Positions 1 through 8,613 of a stretch of 64,000 bases of DNA are shown piece after piece (within the stretch, counting starts at the first letter, position 1; each line of letters starts with the position of its first letter). The stretch lies in assembly GCF_004769405.1 (NCBI RefSeq), contig NZ_RQES01000018.1, positions 310,001-374,000 of the forward strand, read 5' to 3'. The position numbers were made by a program, and so were the translations under genes. The notes below the pieces were generated by a model. That model worked only from the letters and a program-made list of their open reading frames with translations, did no database searches and had not been told where the DNA came from. The DNA is from Leptospira selangorensis. GTDB lineage: Bacteria; Spirochaetota; Leptospiria; Leptospirales; Leptospiraceae.

Positions 1-2
1 CT

Positions 3-554
3 CCTCAGATCTTTTATGCACTTTTATTTTCCGATCTTGCAGAAGAGTCTTTAACTAAGAAGAGTGGGGGGCATTTAGTTGCTTCCTTAAAACTAGCTTT
101 GGAGCCAATTTTCCAAAGATTAGGAACTCCTAAAAAAGATAAGGAAAGGCTGATCAAGGTATTTGCGTCTCAAGAAAGATTTACTCATATTGAAGACGAT
201 AAAGCCTCTCAGAATAATTTCTTCCGCAAAAAAGACTTCTTTTACGACGCGTTTTACGTTTATAAGATCAATGCGATCGCGGACAATAATGACAAGGCCC
301 TACAATCCGCATTCTTCTGGGAAATCTCTCTTCGCAAAAGACCTGTCCTACCGAATAGTATCGGTGGCGGCGGAGGCAGAAGAGAAGGTGGACAGCAAGG
401 CGGAGGACGTCCAAACCGAAACCGCAAAGAAAGAGAAGGCGGCGGTGGCAGATTTAAGGATCGTAACAGAAAGGGCGGTCGCCAAAACGGAGAGCAGTCT
501 AAACAACAGCCGGAATCAAATTCCGAAAATTCCGATTTTAACGAATCGGATTGA
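3..554 (+). CDS. Arg/Gly-rich protein of unknown function (5' end outside window)
   Basis: The frame is open from the window edge, so the true start lies upstream; at least 183 C-terminal residues are visible. A conserved-looking alpha-helical part with many Lys, Phe and acidic residues is followed, after about position 360, by a low-complexity tail rich in Gly, Arg, Asn and Gln with RGG-like runs such as [10 protein letters not shown]. Such tails are often RNA-binding or disordered, but this is inference. The protein ends seven bases before the convergent recJ stop. A TTG at 99 is in frame, but coding signal continues upstream of it. I do not recognise the family. Confidence 0.6.
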   Translation, partial: PQIFYALLFSDLAEESLTKKSGGHLVASLKLALEPIFQRLGTPKKDKERLIKVFASQERFTHIEDDKASQNNFFRKKDFFYDAFYVYKINAIADNNDKALQSAFFWEISLRKRPVLPNSIGGGGGRREGGQQGGGRPNRNRKEREGGGGRFKDRNRKGGRQNGEQSKQQPESNSENSDFNESD

Positions 555-561
555 TATCGAT

Positions 562-2466
562 CTATTCAAAGGATTGGATTACGAACTGAAGGTTCGTCTT
601 TCCTTTGAAAGTGTTCTCTTCCAAACTTCCCCAAAGATCCAACTCACCTTTTTCTCTTAACACTTGCGAGAACTCTTCGGCTTTATTCCAGATAATACAT
701 TGTATAGATTCGGAAGACGCTAAAATTTTGAACCTTGCATGTTTACCGTCTGATAAAGGACGATAAGAAAGTATTCTTGCACCTTTTATGGAAAGTAGTG
801 GAGCAGGATTTTCCATACCGAATGGTTCAAATAGTCCAAGCTCGGTATATAAATTTTCTCTTAACTCTTGGGGTCTCAGGCTCACTAAACTTTTAGTCTC
901 TTCTTGTAAGCCGGTAATATTTTCGGATTCCAACCAACTTCCCGCTTCTTGGAAAAGGATTTCTGCGAGTTTCGGGATCTGATCGATGGAAAGAGAAAAT
1001 CCTCCGGCTTCCTTATGGCCCCCGAATTGGTGAAAAACATTCTCCGCTTTTTTGAGAAGGTTTAGAACATTCTCTCGTCCGTAAGCTCTTACACTTCCTT
1101 TTGCATGTCCATGATCGGGTGCAATGAATACGACGGGTCTTTTGTATTGTTCCACAAGTCTTGTGGCTACAATTCCGGAAACACCAGGTTCAAAATCAGG
1201 TTCATAACAAAAAAGGATAGGCCTTTCCGTTCTTTCTCTTTTTCTTTTCAGAAAACCTTCTACCCTGAATAAATTTCTTTTGGTCCTTTCTCTTCTTTCT
1301 TCGTTTAATTTTAGAAGGTCCGTTGCCAAGGATTCCGCTTCCTTGTCCGAGTTGGAAAGGAGAAGTCCGAGTGCTGCTTCCGTTTTTTGCATTCTACCTG
1401 CGGCGTTCAATGCAGGACCGATGCTCCAACCTAAATCTCTGGAGAGTACCTTCTTCTTATCTAGATCTAATTGAGAGAAAAGTTTTTCTAAACCCGGACG
1501 ATGTGAAAATTCTCCCGTTTTGATCTTTTGAAGAGTATAACAACCTTCTTTAACTATGATCCTATTTTCTCCTACGAGAGGCATCATGTCGGTGATCGTT
1601 CCTATCGAAGCAAGGTCCAGATTTTTCAAAACCTGTTCCCAGATTGCAGGCGAAGAAGAAATTTGAGAATAAAAAACTTCTCTTTCAGGATACTGGGTTT
1701 TGGAAGTGGTAGGCCAATCTATAAAACTACCGGAAAAACGTTTTTCCGCATCCGATTTGTCCCCTTGGAAAAGTTTGATCCCGTTTTTTACAAGAGATCC
1801 GCTAAAAAATGTCTCTCCGTCAGGGACCCATACCAAGGAATTATAATTTTCTAATGTAGAATAAAGCCATGCAGTGATCAGTTTCCATGAAATTACGGAA
1901 GTGCAGATCTTTTCGGTAGGATAAAGAGAATCCCCTCTTTTAGGAGAGATCAGTTTACAAGAAGAAGGTATCCTTTCCGGGATCTCGTGGTGATCCAGTA
2001 CAATTACCTGCATTCCTTCCTTATTCAATTCTTCTATTTCTGAACTATTGCTTGTTCCAAAGTCAAGTGTTACGAGTAGGTCAGGTTTGACCTCTCTCAC
2101 ATATTTCATCGCAGGTTCACAAAGTCCGTAATCTTCTTCGCTGGAAGTTTTTACTGTGAGTTTTCCCGGATGTATTCCTCTTAAAAAATTAGCGAGTAGG
2201 CTCGTGGAACAAACACCATCGCTATCTCTATCCCCATAGAGTAAGATGGATCTATTTTCCTTAACTGCAGTTTGAAGAATGCGGATAGATTCATCCATAT
2301 CCGGTAATAAAAACGGAGAAGGAAGATCTGAGATATTTTGGGTAAGGACCTTAGAAGGATCAGAAGCCCCTCCGAATTTTGTCCCAAACACATGGGATTG
2401 GAGGGGAGTTAGGCCTTTGATGGAAGAATTTGGTAGGTTATAAAAATCCGGTCCATGCTGGGGCAT
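562..2466 (-). CDS. recJ: Single-stranded-DNA-specific exonuclease RecJ
   Basis: RecJ degrades single-stranded DNA 5' to 3' in recombinational and mismatch repair; it is a cytoplasmic DHH-family enzyme needing Mn2+ or Mg2+. Visible motifs, numbered from the ATG at 2466: motif I around residues 79-85 (DRDSDG), an Asp in LDFGTS near 135, the DHH triad at 158-160 (VLDHHE), GPALNAAGRM in the middle, and the DHHA1 signature GGHKEAGG near residue 490. Length (634 aa) is normal. A TTG at 2481 would overlap the bactofilin gene by 13 nt; I prefer the ATG just downstream of the bactofilin stop. It probably shares a transcript with the bactofilin gene. Confidence 0.93.
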   Translation of the reverse strand: MPQHGPDFYNLPNSSIKGLTPLQSHVFGTKFGGASDPSKVLTQNISDLPSPFLLPDMDESIRILQTAVKENRSILLYGDRDSDGVCSTSLLANFLRGIHPGKLTVKTSSEEDYGLCEPAMKYVREVKPDLLVTLDFGTSNSSEIEELNKEGMQVIVLDHHEIPERIPSSCKLISPKRGDSLYPTEKICTSVISWKLITAWLYSTLENYNSLVWVPDGETFFSGSLVKNGIKLFQGDKSDAEKRFSGSFIDWPTTSKTQYPEREVFYSQISSSPAIWEQVLKNLDLASIGTITDMMPLVGENRIIVKEGCYTLQKIKTGEFSHRPGLEKLFSQLDLDKKKVLSRDLGWSIGPALNAAGRMQKTEAALGLLLSNSDKEAESLATDLLKLNEERRERTKRNLFRVEGFLKRKRERTERPILFCYEPDFEPGVSGIVATRLVEQYKRPVVFIAPDHGHAKGSVRAYGRENVLNLLKKAENVFHQFGGHKEAGGFSLSIDQIPKLAEILFQEAGSWLESENITGLQEETKSLVSLRPQELRENLYTELGLFEPFGMENPAPLLSIKGARILSYRPLSDGKHARFKILASSESIQCIIWNKAEEFSQVLREKGELDLWGSLEENTFKGKTNLQFVIQSFE

Positions 2467-2468
2467 AA

Positions 2469-2789
2469 TTACATGATGCAATTTCCGCTGAATTTTGCTC
2501 CCGATTCTATTTCAAGATCCGGGGTGCGAACGTCTCCGACCAATTTTCCCGTCTTGCGAACGGAAACTTTGGAGGCAGCGCTGATATTTCCTTTTAGGTC
2601 TCCCTCGATTTCCAGGGTCCCTGTTTCGATATCAGCCTCGACTCTTCCGGTTTCTCCCACGATCAAAGAGCCTGTGGTCTCAATGGTGCCCTTGAATTGG
2701 CCCTTGATCTTCAGTGCGTTATTGAAACGTAGTTTGCCTCGGAATTGGATGTCTTCCCCGATAATCGTGTCTATGGATTCTTCGCTCAT
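2469..2789 (-). CDS. Bactofilin-family polymer-forming protein
   Basis: Bactofilins self-assemble without nucleotide into filaments that help set cell shape or position enzymes. This 106-aa protein is nearly all bactofilin core: repeated short beta-strand units alternating hydrophobic residues with Gly, as in GSLIVGETGRVEADI and TLEIEGDLKGNI, typical of the right-handed beta-helix. The start at 2789 is supported by GGAG five bases upstream of the ATG; the longer open frame to 2825 lacks such a site. The gene is immediately followed by recJ. Leptospira have several bactofilins, so I give no paralogue name. Confidence 0.85.
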   Translation of the reverse strand: MSEESIDTIIGEDIQFRGKLRFNNALKIKGQFKGTIETTGSLIVGETGRVEADIETGTLEIEGDLKGNISAASKVSVRKTGKLVGDVRTPDLEIESGAKFSGNCIM

Positions 2790-2861
2790 GAGTCTCCATT
2801 CTCGGACCCTAACCAGGCCTTTCAAATGTTTTTCGAAGACATAAATCTGTTTTTTTGCGGA

Positions 2862-4031
2862 TTAGAACGCGGCTACTAAGATTGTCTCGATCTCGTTTTT
2901 GGGAAGTTCTCTAGGTAGGGAATCCAGGAAAGGAAAAGAAGAAGCAAGACTTGCGATCCCAGGCAGATCTATCTTACGAACCTCATATTCAGAAAGCCTT
3001 TGAGGGATCTTGAGTTCTATATAAATTTTACGAATCCCTTCTACAGCTTTAATGGCAGCCTCGATCACCGAAATATTGGTGATATCCTCGTCCAAGGCTT
3101 TTGCGATCATCACATACTTACCCGCGGAGGAAGTAAGATTATATTCCATTACGTGGGGAAGAAGAATGGACATTGCTTGGAAAACATCCAGGTTCGTTAG
3201 GTTAGAAGCAGCTAAAGAAAGTGCATAACAAAGTCCTAATGAACTGGAAGAGTGGGACATTCCCACAAGTAAACTCGCACCAAAGATCGCGTTTTTATAC
3301 TGCAAGTTCTTAGGGTCTCTGATAGCAGGAACCAAGTTTTTATAAATGATCTCAATCGCTCTTAAAGAAGAAGAGTTTGTAAGTTCATTCGAATATTTAG
3401 AAAGAATACTGTCTACTGCGGCTGCTAAAATTCCCACCCCAACTTTTGCAACGTCTGCAGAAGTCATGAAGCTACTGATCTTAGCGTCAGCGATCACCAT
3501 CTCAGGAAAAAGGAACTCGTTGGAAAAATAACGAACAGTCCTATCATCGTCCATATATACTGTGGCAGTAGGAGAACATTCTAATCCCATAACAGGGTGA
3601 GTGGGGATTAAGATAAGAGGGATCGGTTTTTTAAGCCTAAGATTTTTTTTCAGAATAAAAACATCTTCTGCGAAAGCATCATTATTCGCAAGAAGTGCGA
3701 CTAACTTAGCGGTGTTTAAACTTTCGTAAGAACCATAACCAATGATACAATTTGCGTTTGAGATCCTCGCAAAGTAAGCGGCTGTATCTAGTTCTTTTAA
3801 TGTAGGTTCCTTCTCTATATTATCATAAAGAATAACACCATCTATATGTTTCTCTAAAGAAGTTTTGATGATGGAGAACTCATCCATATTTTCCAACTCA
3901 CTTTGAGTGGAAAGAATGACTGCACGATTGCCTACGTTCTTAACGAAGTTACCCATTTTAAAGCCGCAATCGACTTCAAAATGGATTTTGGTGGGAAAAC
4001 TAAAATTGATCCAGTCGGGGAGTATCGGCAT
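2862..4031 (-). CDS. Iron-alcohol-dehydrogenase-fold protein lacking metal ligands (probable pseudoenzyme)
   Basis: At 389 aa the protein has the length and layout of group III (iron-containing) alcohol dehydrogenases: an N-terminal nucleotide-binding half with IIGYGSYES near residue 97 where the family has GGGS, a PTHPVMG segment near 143, and an all-helical C-terminal half containing LLPHVMEYN near 290. The four metal-ligand positions (Asp, His, His, His in E. coli FucO) appear to be Gly200, Ala204, Tyr269 and Val283 here, and the second active-site His is Leu273. It is therefore unlikely to be an iron or zinc dehydrogenase. It lies upstream of the bactofilin and recJ on the same strand. 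Its function is unknown. Confidence 0.75.
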   Translation of the reverse strand: MPILPDWINFSFPTKIHFEVDCGFKMGNFVKNVGNRAVILSTQSELENMDEFSIIKTSLEKHIDGVILYDNIEKEPTLKELDTAAYFARISNANCIIGYGSYESLNTAKLVALLANNDAFAEDVFILKKNLRLKKPIPLILIPTHPVMGLECSPTATVYMDDDRTVRYFSNEFLFPEMVIADAKISSFMTSADVAKVGVGILAAAVDSILSKYSNELTNSSSLRAIEIIYKNLVPAIRDPKNLQYKNAIFGASLLVGMSHSSSSLGLCYALSLAASNLTNLDVFQAMSILLPHVMEYNLTSSAGKYVMIAKALDEDITNISVIEAAIKAVEGIRKIYIELKIPQRLSEYEVRKIDLPGIASLASSFPFLDSLPRELPKNEIETILVAAF

Positions 4032-4070
4032 TGTGTGTCGTTCTCCCTTTTAATTGAGAGGAAGTATGTA

Positions 4071-4104
4071 AAATCCGGAATCCAAGGGAAACAATTCCGG
4101 ATTT
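4071..4104 (-). terminator. Rho-independent terminator-like hairpin after the FlgM-like gene
   Basis: An 11-bp perfect inverted repeat (AAATCCGGAAT and ATTCCGGATTT) with a 12-base loop lies nine bases past the FlgM-like stop. On the minus strand it runs into a short T stretch. It separates that gene from the dehydrogenase-like gene downstream. Confidence 0.6.
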
Positions 4105-4113
4105 AAGTTTGGA

Positions 4114-4437
4114 TTAACGGCCTAGAAAAGATTCTGCGATACGATCAGCAACTGCGTTCAAGATCTCAGGGCTGAGATTATCGTAATCTCCGTTCTTAAG
4201 TTTTTCCTTAACTTCTTTTAGCTTAGTAGAGCGTTCAGAATCCACTGGACTTGCTACGATCTTTTGTGCGATCGTTTGCACTTCCGCTTGGATACGAGCT
4301 TCCGAAGCTTTTTGTTTTGCAGTGTCGGAAATAGAAATATTGTCGAATGATTCTTTAGATTCAGATTTGCGTACAGGAGTCGACTTACGTGGCTCGTAAG
4401 ATCCTCCACCAATGCCGCCTATTTTATCGATAGTCAT
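4114..4437 (-). CDS. flgM: FlgM-like anti-sigma-28 factor
   Basis: FlgM binds the flagellar sigma factor FliA/sigma-28 and holds back late flagellar genes until it is exported. This 107-aa protein has the family layout: an N-terminal MTIDKIGG-type start, a polar disordered stretch with NISISDTAKQ, then a C-terminal helical region with VKEKLKNGDYDNLSPEIL and IAESFL resembling the FlgM sigma-binding helices. AGGG lies about eight bases upstream of the ATG. It sits 13 bases downstream of rsmI on the same strand and no other flagellar regulator is adjacent. Assignment rests on motif similarity only; the protein is short and divergent. Confidence 0.6.
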   Translation of the reverse strand: MTIDKIGGIGGGSYEPRKSTPVRKSESKESFDNISISDTAKQKASEARIQAEVQTIAQKIVASPVDSERSTKLKEVKEKLKNGDYDNLSPEILNAVADRIAESFLGR

Positions 4438-4449
4438 GGGTTTTCCCTC

Positions 4450-5199
4450 TCACTCCAAAGTATCGGCATCTCCGACACGTCCGTTAAGCATTTTTTTAGG
4501 ATTTGTATAGATTAATACTACAAATTCGCCCTTTTCCGGGAATTTCAGGGATTCCAGGGTCTGAACAGGTTCTATTTTCAGGATTTCCTCATGGATTTTG
4601 GTTAGTTCTCTCCCTAAAAGAATAGGAGAATTTGGGAAAATTTCCCGGATCGCGGAGAGTGTATCTCGTATCCTATGAACGGATTCGAAGATGGTAAGTA
4701 CTCCTTCGAAGTTTTCCCATTCTTTGAGTTGGTTTCTTTTTTTGCCCTTCTTCTCGGATAAAAAACCTAAGAATAGGGAAGGTTGTACCTGCCAACCTGA
4801 AACAGAAAGCATAGAGGTAAGTGCGCTCGCTCCAGGGATCGGAACGATCTGAATATTCTCTTCCCTCAAAATCCGAACTAGTTGGGAACCAGGATCAGAG
4901 ACTCCTGGAGTTCCTGCATCTGAAACCAGAGCTAAGGTCTTTCCTGATTTTAGATCTTCTATAATACCTTTATAAGGTTCAGCGCCTTGGTCTTTATATA
5001 AGGTTCGAGTTTGGGTAGAAATTTCGTAAGTCTGTAGAAGTCTTCTGCTATGAGAAGAATTTTCGCAATAGATTACATCCACCTGTTTGAGGACTTGTAT
5101 TGCTCTGAAAGTGATATCTTCTAAGTTTCCTATAGGAGTGGCGACTACGTAAGCGGCCCCTGGTCGAACGCTAAATTTAGAGTTAGGAGCCTCACTCAT
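4450..5199 (-). CDS. rsmI: 16S rRNA 2'-O-ribose methyltransferase RsmI (C1402)
   Basis: RsmI uses S-adenosylmethionine to methylate the 2'-OH of C1402 in the ribosomal P site. The tetrapyrrole-methylase fold is clear: VVATPIGNLEDITFRA at the N-terminus, SDAGTPGVSDPGS, IPGASALTSMLSVSG, GFLSEKKGKK and FESVHR, followed by LGRELTKIHEE. The ATG at 5199 overlaps the stop of the upstream lipoprotein gene (ATGA), which favours it over the further upstream alternative at 5241. The resulting 249 aa is a little short of the usual 270-290, with the loss at the C-terminus. Translational coupling with the upstream gene is likely. Confidence 0.93.
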   Translation of the reverse strand: MSEAPNSKFSVRPGAAYVVATPIGNLEDITFRAIQVLKQVDVIYCENSSHSRRLLQTYEISTQTRTLYKDQGAEPYKGIIEDLKSGKTLALVSDAGTPGVSDPGSQLVRILREENIQIVPIPGASALTSMLSVSGWQVQPSLFLGFLSEKKGKKRNQLKEWENFEGVLTIFESVHRIRDTLSAIREIFPNSPILLGRELTKIHEEILKIEPVQTLESLKFPEKGEFVVLIYTNPKKMLNGRVGDADTLE

Positions 5200-5921
5200 A
5201 GATTGCAACCCGGCGGAGATTGGCCCGCGGGGCAAGCGCAACCAGTCGCAGCAACTCCCTTAGTACAAGGATTGCAAGCGGTTCCGACAGGGCAAAGAGA
5301 TTGGGTGGAACTAGAGCAACTTGCTACAGTGCATGCAGTAGGATTACAACTGGTATTGGTTCCACAATGATTCGGATAAATCGAACTACATCTTGTGACC
5401 GGCGAAGACATATTAGAAGTGATCCCCGTATTCAATAATGCTCTTAATGTGAAGGTATAGACCTCACATTTTTGGAACATCTGCACTGGAGAGAATGGCT
5501 GGTAATTTTCGATCGTATTTGTTACTACATTAGAAGTAGAAGCTTGGATCGCCAATTGAGGGAAAGAAGGTTGGACCCCGTTTTCTAAATACAGATTTGC
5601 GTTACTGAGAGTTTCTCCCGCAGAAGGGATGGCAAAAGTAATATAAAGATTATAACCTACAAACTGAGGTTCCATATTCGTGATATAATACTTCAGATCG
5701 TACTCGGGCCTATGAGTATCCAGGTTATCATACTTAGCAGTGATTGAAAAAATTTGAGGAACTCCCACTGGAGTTAAGAAAACAAAAGGGGATTGAGTCA
5801 CCTCAGTATTCGTTCCACAAGAGGCGAAAAATAAAAAAAACGAGAATAAAACCGCCTGAACGGCAGGGGTTTTTAGGTTGCCTGCCTTTAGGCTCTGTTG
5901 GATTCTAAATTTACAACCCAC
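5196..5921 (-). CDS. Putative lipoprotein with Cys-rich C-terminus
   Basis: The N-terminus has a basic stretch, a hydrophobic run (AVLFSFFLFF) and a spirochaetal lipobox-like ASC with the lipidated Cys near residue 35, so the product is probably an exported lipoprotein. The middle resembles a beta-rich exported domain. The last 70 residues hold about a dozen Cys in short repeats (NHCGTNTSCNPTACTVASC and similar), suggesting several disulfides or a metal-binding tail. The GTG start at 5921 has no strong ribosome-binding site, so the exact N-terminus is uncertain. It precedes rsmI with a 4-base overlap. Function unknown. Confidence 0.7.
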   Translation of the reverse strand: MGCKFRIQQSLKAGNLKTPAVQAVLFSFFLFFASCGTNTEVTQSPFVFLTPVGVPQIFSITAKYDNLDTHRPEYDLKYYITNMEPQFVGYNLYITFAIPSAGETLSNANLYLENGVQPSFPQLAIQASTSNVVTNTIENYQPFSPVQMFQKCEVYTFTLRALLNTGITSNMSSPVTRCSSIYPNHCGTNTSCNPTACTVASCSSSTQSLCPVGTACNPCTKGVAATGCACPAGQSPPGCNL

Positions 5922-5980
5922 AAGGATAGAATTCGACCTTGGAGTGGTCTTACAACTAAAAAATATGGGGCTTCCTCATC

Positions 5981-6700
5981 GTGACTAGAGTTCGAACATT
6001 ATTAATTTCAGTAGTTTTTATAGTATTCTTCATCTTATTATTGGTGGTCTCATTTTGGACTGACGATGACGGTTCTGACTCCAAAAATAAACAAAGTGAA
6101 GCGGAAGCACTCGCCAGCATTTTCGGCGGCGGATCTGGATCTACTTCTGGACGCTCCGGTTATGGAAAAACAGGTGCGGATCCATCTCTATTCGATTCCA
6201 ATTCCGATTTTTATAAAGCAGGAAAAGCGGAATATCGTGAACCGGAAGTAGGAGAACCTTCTTCCGAGAATAAATCCGGAGCTCCTGCTTCGGATTCGAA
6301 TAACCCGGTAAATCCTCAGACTGGAAAACCATACACAAACGAAGAGATGGAAAGGTTTGCCCAACTTAAGGAGAAGTTTCCAAATAACTCACTTCTTCCT
6401 AGCCGCATGACACCTGCGGAAAAAGAACAAAGAAAAGTTTTTGAACAAAGAGTATCCGAAGCTACTAGAGCGGTTTTAAGCCGCACTGCTTCCAAGGATC
6501 AAACAGTAACGTATTACGATTATATGGAAAAACAATCCAAGGACAGATTGGAGATCGTAAAATACTTGGTGGATCTTCAAAAAGGATCAGGAGATCCTGA
6601 ACAAGAGAAAAAATTAGAAACTATCCAACAAACTATGATCCAACAATTGGAACAAGTGCAAAAAGATAAACAAAGGGCTTACGAACAAGCTGGGCTTTAA
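5981..6700 (+). CDS. Membrane-anchored protein of unknown function
   Basis: One N-terminal membrane segment (LLISVVFIVFFILLLVVSFW) is followed by an extracytoplasmic low-complexity Gly/Ser/Asp linker to about residue 110 and then a charged helical C-terminal half (residues 120-239) with coiled-coil-like heptads ending in QQLEQVQKDKQRAYEQAGL. It starts with GTG; GGGG lies about ten bases upstream. It diverges from the Cys-rich lipoprotein and converges on nadE, whose stop overlaps this stop by four bases. No family recognised. Confidence 0.7.
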   Translation: MTRVRTLLISVVFIVFFILLLVVSFWTDDDGSDSKNKQSEAEALASIFGGGSGSTSGRSGYGKTGADPSLFDSNSDFYKAGKAEYREPEVGEPSSENKSGAPASDSNNPVNPQTGKPYTNEEMERFAQLKEKFPNNSLLPSRMTPAEKEQRKVFEQRVSEATRAVLSRTASKDQTVTYYDYMEKQSKDRLEIVKYLVDLQKGSGDPEQEKKLETIQQTMIQQLEQVQKDKQRAYEQAGL

Positions 6701-8586
6701 AATGAGATCTCACTCAGGATCGGAAAACGGAAACTGGATTTAGGATCCAAACCGTATTCATCCAAATGGAAAGAAGGCGGGAGCCTTTCTCTTTTCCATT
6801 GGCTTGCAGAGAATAATTTTAAAAATTTCTTTTTGCCTTCTTCTGCTTCTTTTGCATCGGACCATTCCTGAGACTCTAAAAGATTCTCAGGAGATTTTCC
6901 TAAGAATACAAAATTCCTTTCTAATTTTTGGAGAAGAGGGTAAGGCATCAGATCCTTCTCATCTTCTTGTTTTTCAGAAAGTGGTTTTAATTCCGCGGTA
7001 GGTTTCGAATCGAGAATATCTTCGAGTGCGTTGATTTTTGGAAGGATGATATCTTTTCCTTCATACACATTCTTTAGCCAAGAAAGTACAAATTCTTTGC
7101 TCACACCTGTAAGAGGGGCAACGGAACCGGAAGAGTCTCCGTCCATCGTAGTATATCCTACACTTGCCTCACTCCTATTTCCTGTAGAAAGAAGAAGATG
7201 CCCGTTTAAGTTTGCAAGCAGCCATATGAGAGGGGATCTTACTCTTGCTTGTATATTTTGAAGTGCAAGATTATGATCTTTCCAGTTTGGAATAAGGCCT
7301 TTTACAGCGGAAATTTTTTCCAGCATGGATTTTACTTCCGAATCCACTGTGATCTCTGAATGAGTAAAACCTAATTCTGTCGAAAGTTGTTTTGCTGAAT
7401 TTTTGGTTTGTTCCGAATTGTTTTCTGTTCCTTGGAAAAGTGTGAACAGAAGATTTTTAGGATCTAAACCCAAGGACTCCAAATATTTAGGTCCTAATTC
7501 TTTCTGGGAAAATAGAATTCCGGCTTTTACAAGAAGTGCACAGGCAGCACTGTCCGCCCCTCCAGAAAGAGATAATGTATAACCTTTTGTTTTGGATTTA
7601 ATTAAATAATCAAATAGGCCAAGAGAAGTTGCTCTAGTAAAATCTTGGAATAGATCCGATTTGGAAACTTGGATAGAATTATCAAAACTCTTTTGGGTTT
7701 TAAGAGGAAGTATTTCTATTCTTTGCAGACCTTTTCCTCTGGATCTAAATTCTCTTGTACCGGAAGATCTGAAGTTTCTTGCACGATTGGATCTAAGTTC
7801 CGTGGAATCCAGATCCAAATGAGTACTTTCAAAATCCGTAAAATGAAGTTTTGGACCTTCTTTTTTTACATGCCCGTCCACGACCCCCATACAGCCGCCT
7901 TCGAAGATCAAGCGGCCCGATTCATTCCCATCTAAATTCGCATAAAGAATTGCAGTAGAAGAATTGCGTGAAGACTCTGAGAACATTTTTTTACGGATAT
8001 CTTGTTTTCCCAAAGCAAAATGAGACGCCCCTGGTGAAAGAATTAGATCCGCTCCTGCTTCTACCAGGTATTGTCCCGGTCTTGTTTGGACCCAGGAATC
8101 TTCGCAGATCTCTATTCCAAAATTGAAATCTGCGCTTTCAAAAAGTAGGGAACCGAAAGGAAGTTCTGATCCGTCGGGAGTGATCGCGTAATTTCTGGAT
8201 TCTTCTCCTTTTGTGAACCATCTGTTTTCGTAATGTACACCGGTTTGTGCTAGGTTTTGTTTCGGGACGAGCCCGAGTATTTTTCCGTTTTGCAATACTG
8301 CGGTCACATTGAATAGATAAGGGCTCTGGAAGAATGGAAGTCCAACAATGACCGTTTTACCGGATGTAACTTTTGCGATCTCCAAAAGACTTTTCCAGGA
8401 ATGTTCCCAAACCCAAGGAAAATAAAAAGTGTCCTCACAGCCGTAACCTGAAATACAAAGTTCCGGAAAAAGGATCAGAGAAGAATTTTCATTAGCCTGT
8501 ATGGCTGCTAGGATCTTTTCTCGATTTCCCTTAAAATCCAGGGCGGTCGTTTTTAAACTTACTGCTGTACAACGGTAGACGGACAT
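6697..8586 (-). CDS. nadE: Glutamine-dependent NAD+ synthetase
   Basis: Makes NAD+ from deamido-NAD+, ATP and glutamine. Two domains are visible. The N-terminal nitrilase-type glutaminase (about 1-270) has the Glu-Lys-Cys triad: Glu42 in FPELCISGYG, Lys109 in LVPKQNL and Cys161 in IEICEDSW. The C-terminal ATP-pyrophosphatase domain (about 310-600) has the P-loop LSLSGGADSAA and GNRSEASVGYTTMDGD. The 629-aa length fits the two-domain bacterial form. The ATG has AGGAG at good spacing. Confidence 0.96.
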   Translation of the reverse strand: MSVYRCTAVSLKTTALDFKGNREKILAAIQANENSSLILFPELCISGYGCEDTFYFPWVWEHSWKSLLEIAKVTSGKTVIVGLPFFQSPYLFNVTAVLQNGKILGLVPKQNLAQTGVHYENRWFTKGEESRNYAITPDGSELPFGSLLFESADFNFGIEICEDSWVQTRPGQYLVEAGADLILSPGASHFALGKQDIRKKMFSESSRNSSTAILYANLDGNESGRLIFEGGCMGVVDGHVKKEGPKLHFTDFESTHLDLDSTELRSNRARNFRSSGTREFRSRGKGLQRIEILPLKTQKSFDNSIQVSKSDLFQDFTRATSLGLFDYLIKSKTKGYTLSLSGGADSAACALLVKAGILFSQKELGPKYLESLGLDPKNLLFTLFQGTENNSEQTKNSAKQLSTELGFTHSEITVDSEVKSMLEKISAVKGLIPNWKDHNLALQNIQARVRSPLIWLLANLNGHLLLSTGNRSEASVGYTTMDGDSSGSVAPLTGVSKEFVLSWLKNVYEGKDIILPKINALEDILDSKPTAELKPLSEKQEDEKDLMPYPLLQKLERNFVFLGKSPENLLESQEWSDAKEAEEGKKKFLKLFSASQWKRERLPPSFHLDEYGLDPKSSFRFPILSEISF

Positions 8587-8613
8587 TTCGCTCCTAGTAT
8601 CCTCTATTAGGAC

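Noticed and set aside
163..660. Plus-strand open frame of 165 codons overlapping the Arg/Gly-rich gene and the recJ end
   Set aside because: It is a frame-shifted shadow of the Gly-rich coding region and runs into the recJ 3' end; the other frame is open through the window edge and looks more protein-like.
1528..1854. Plus-strand open frame inside recJ
   Set aside because: Shadow of recJ; sequence is a low-information reverse-frame translation.
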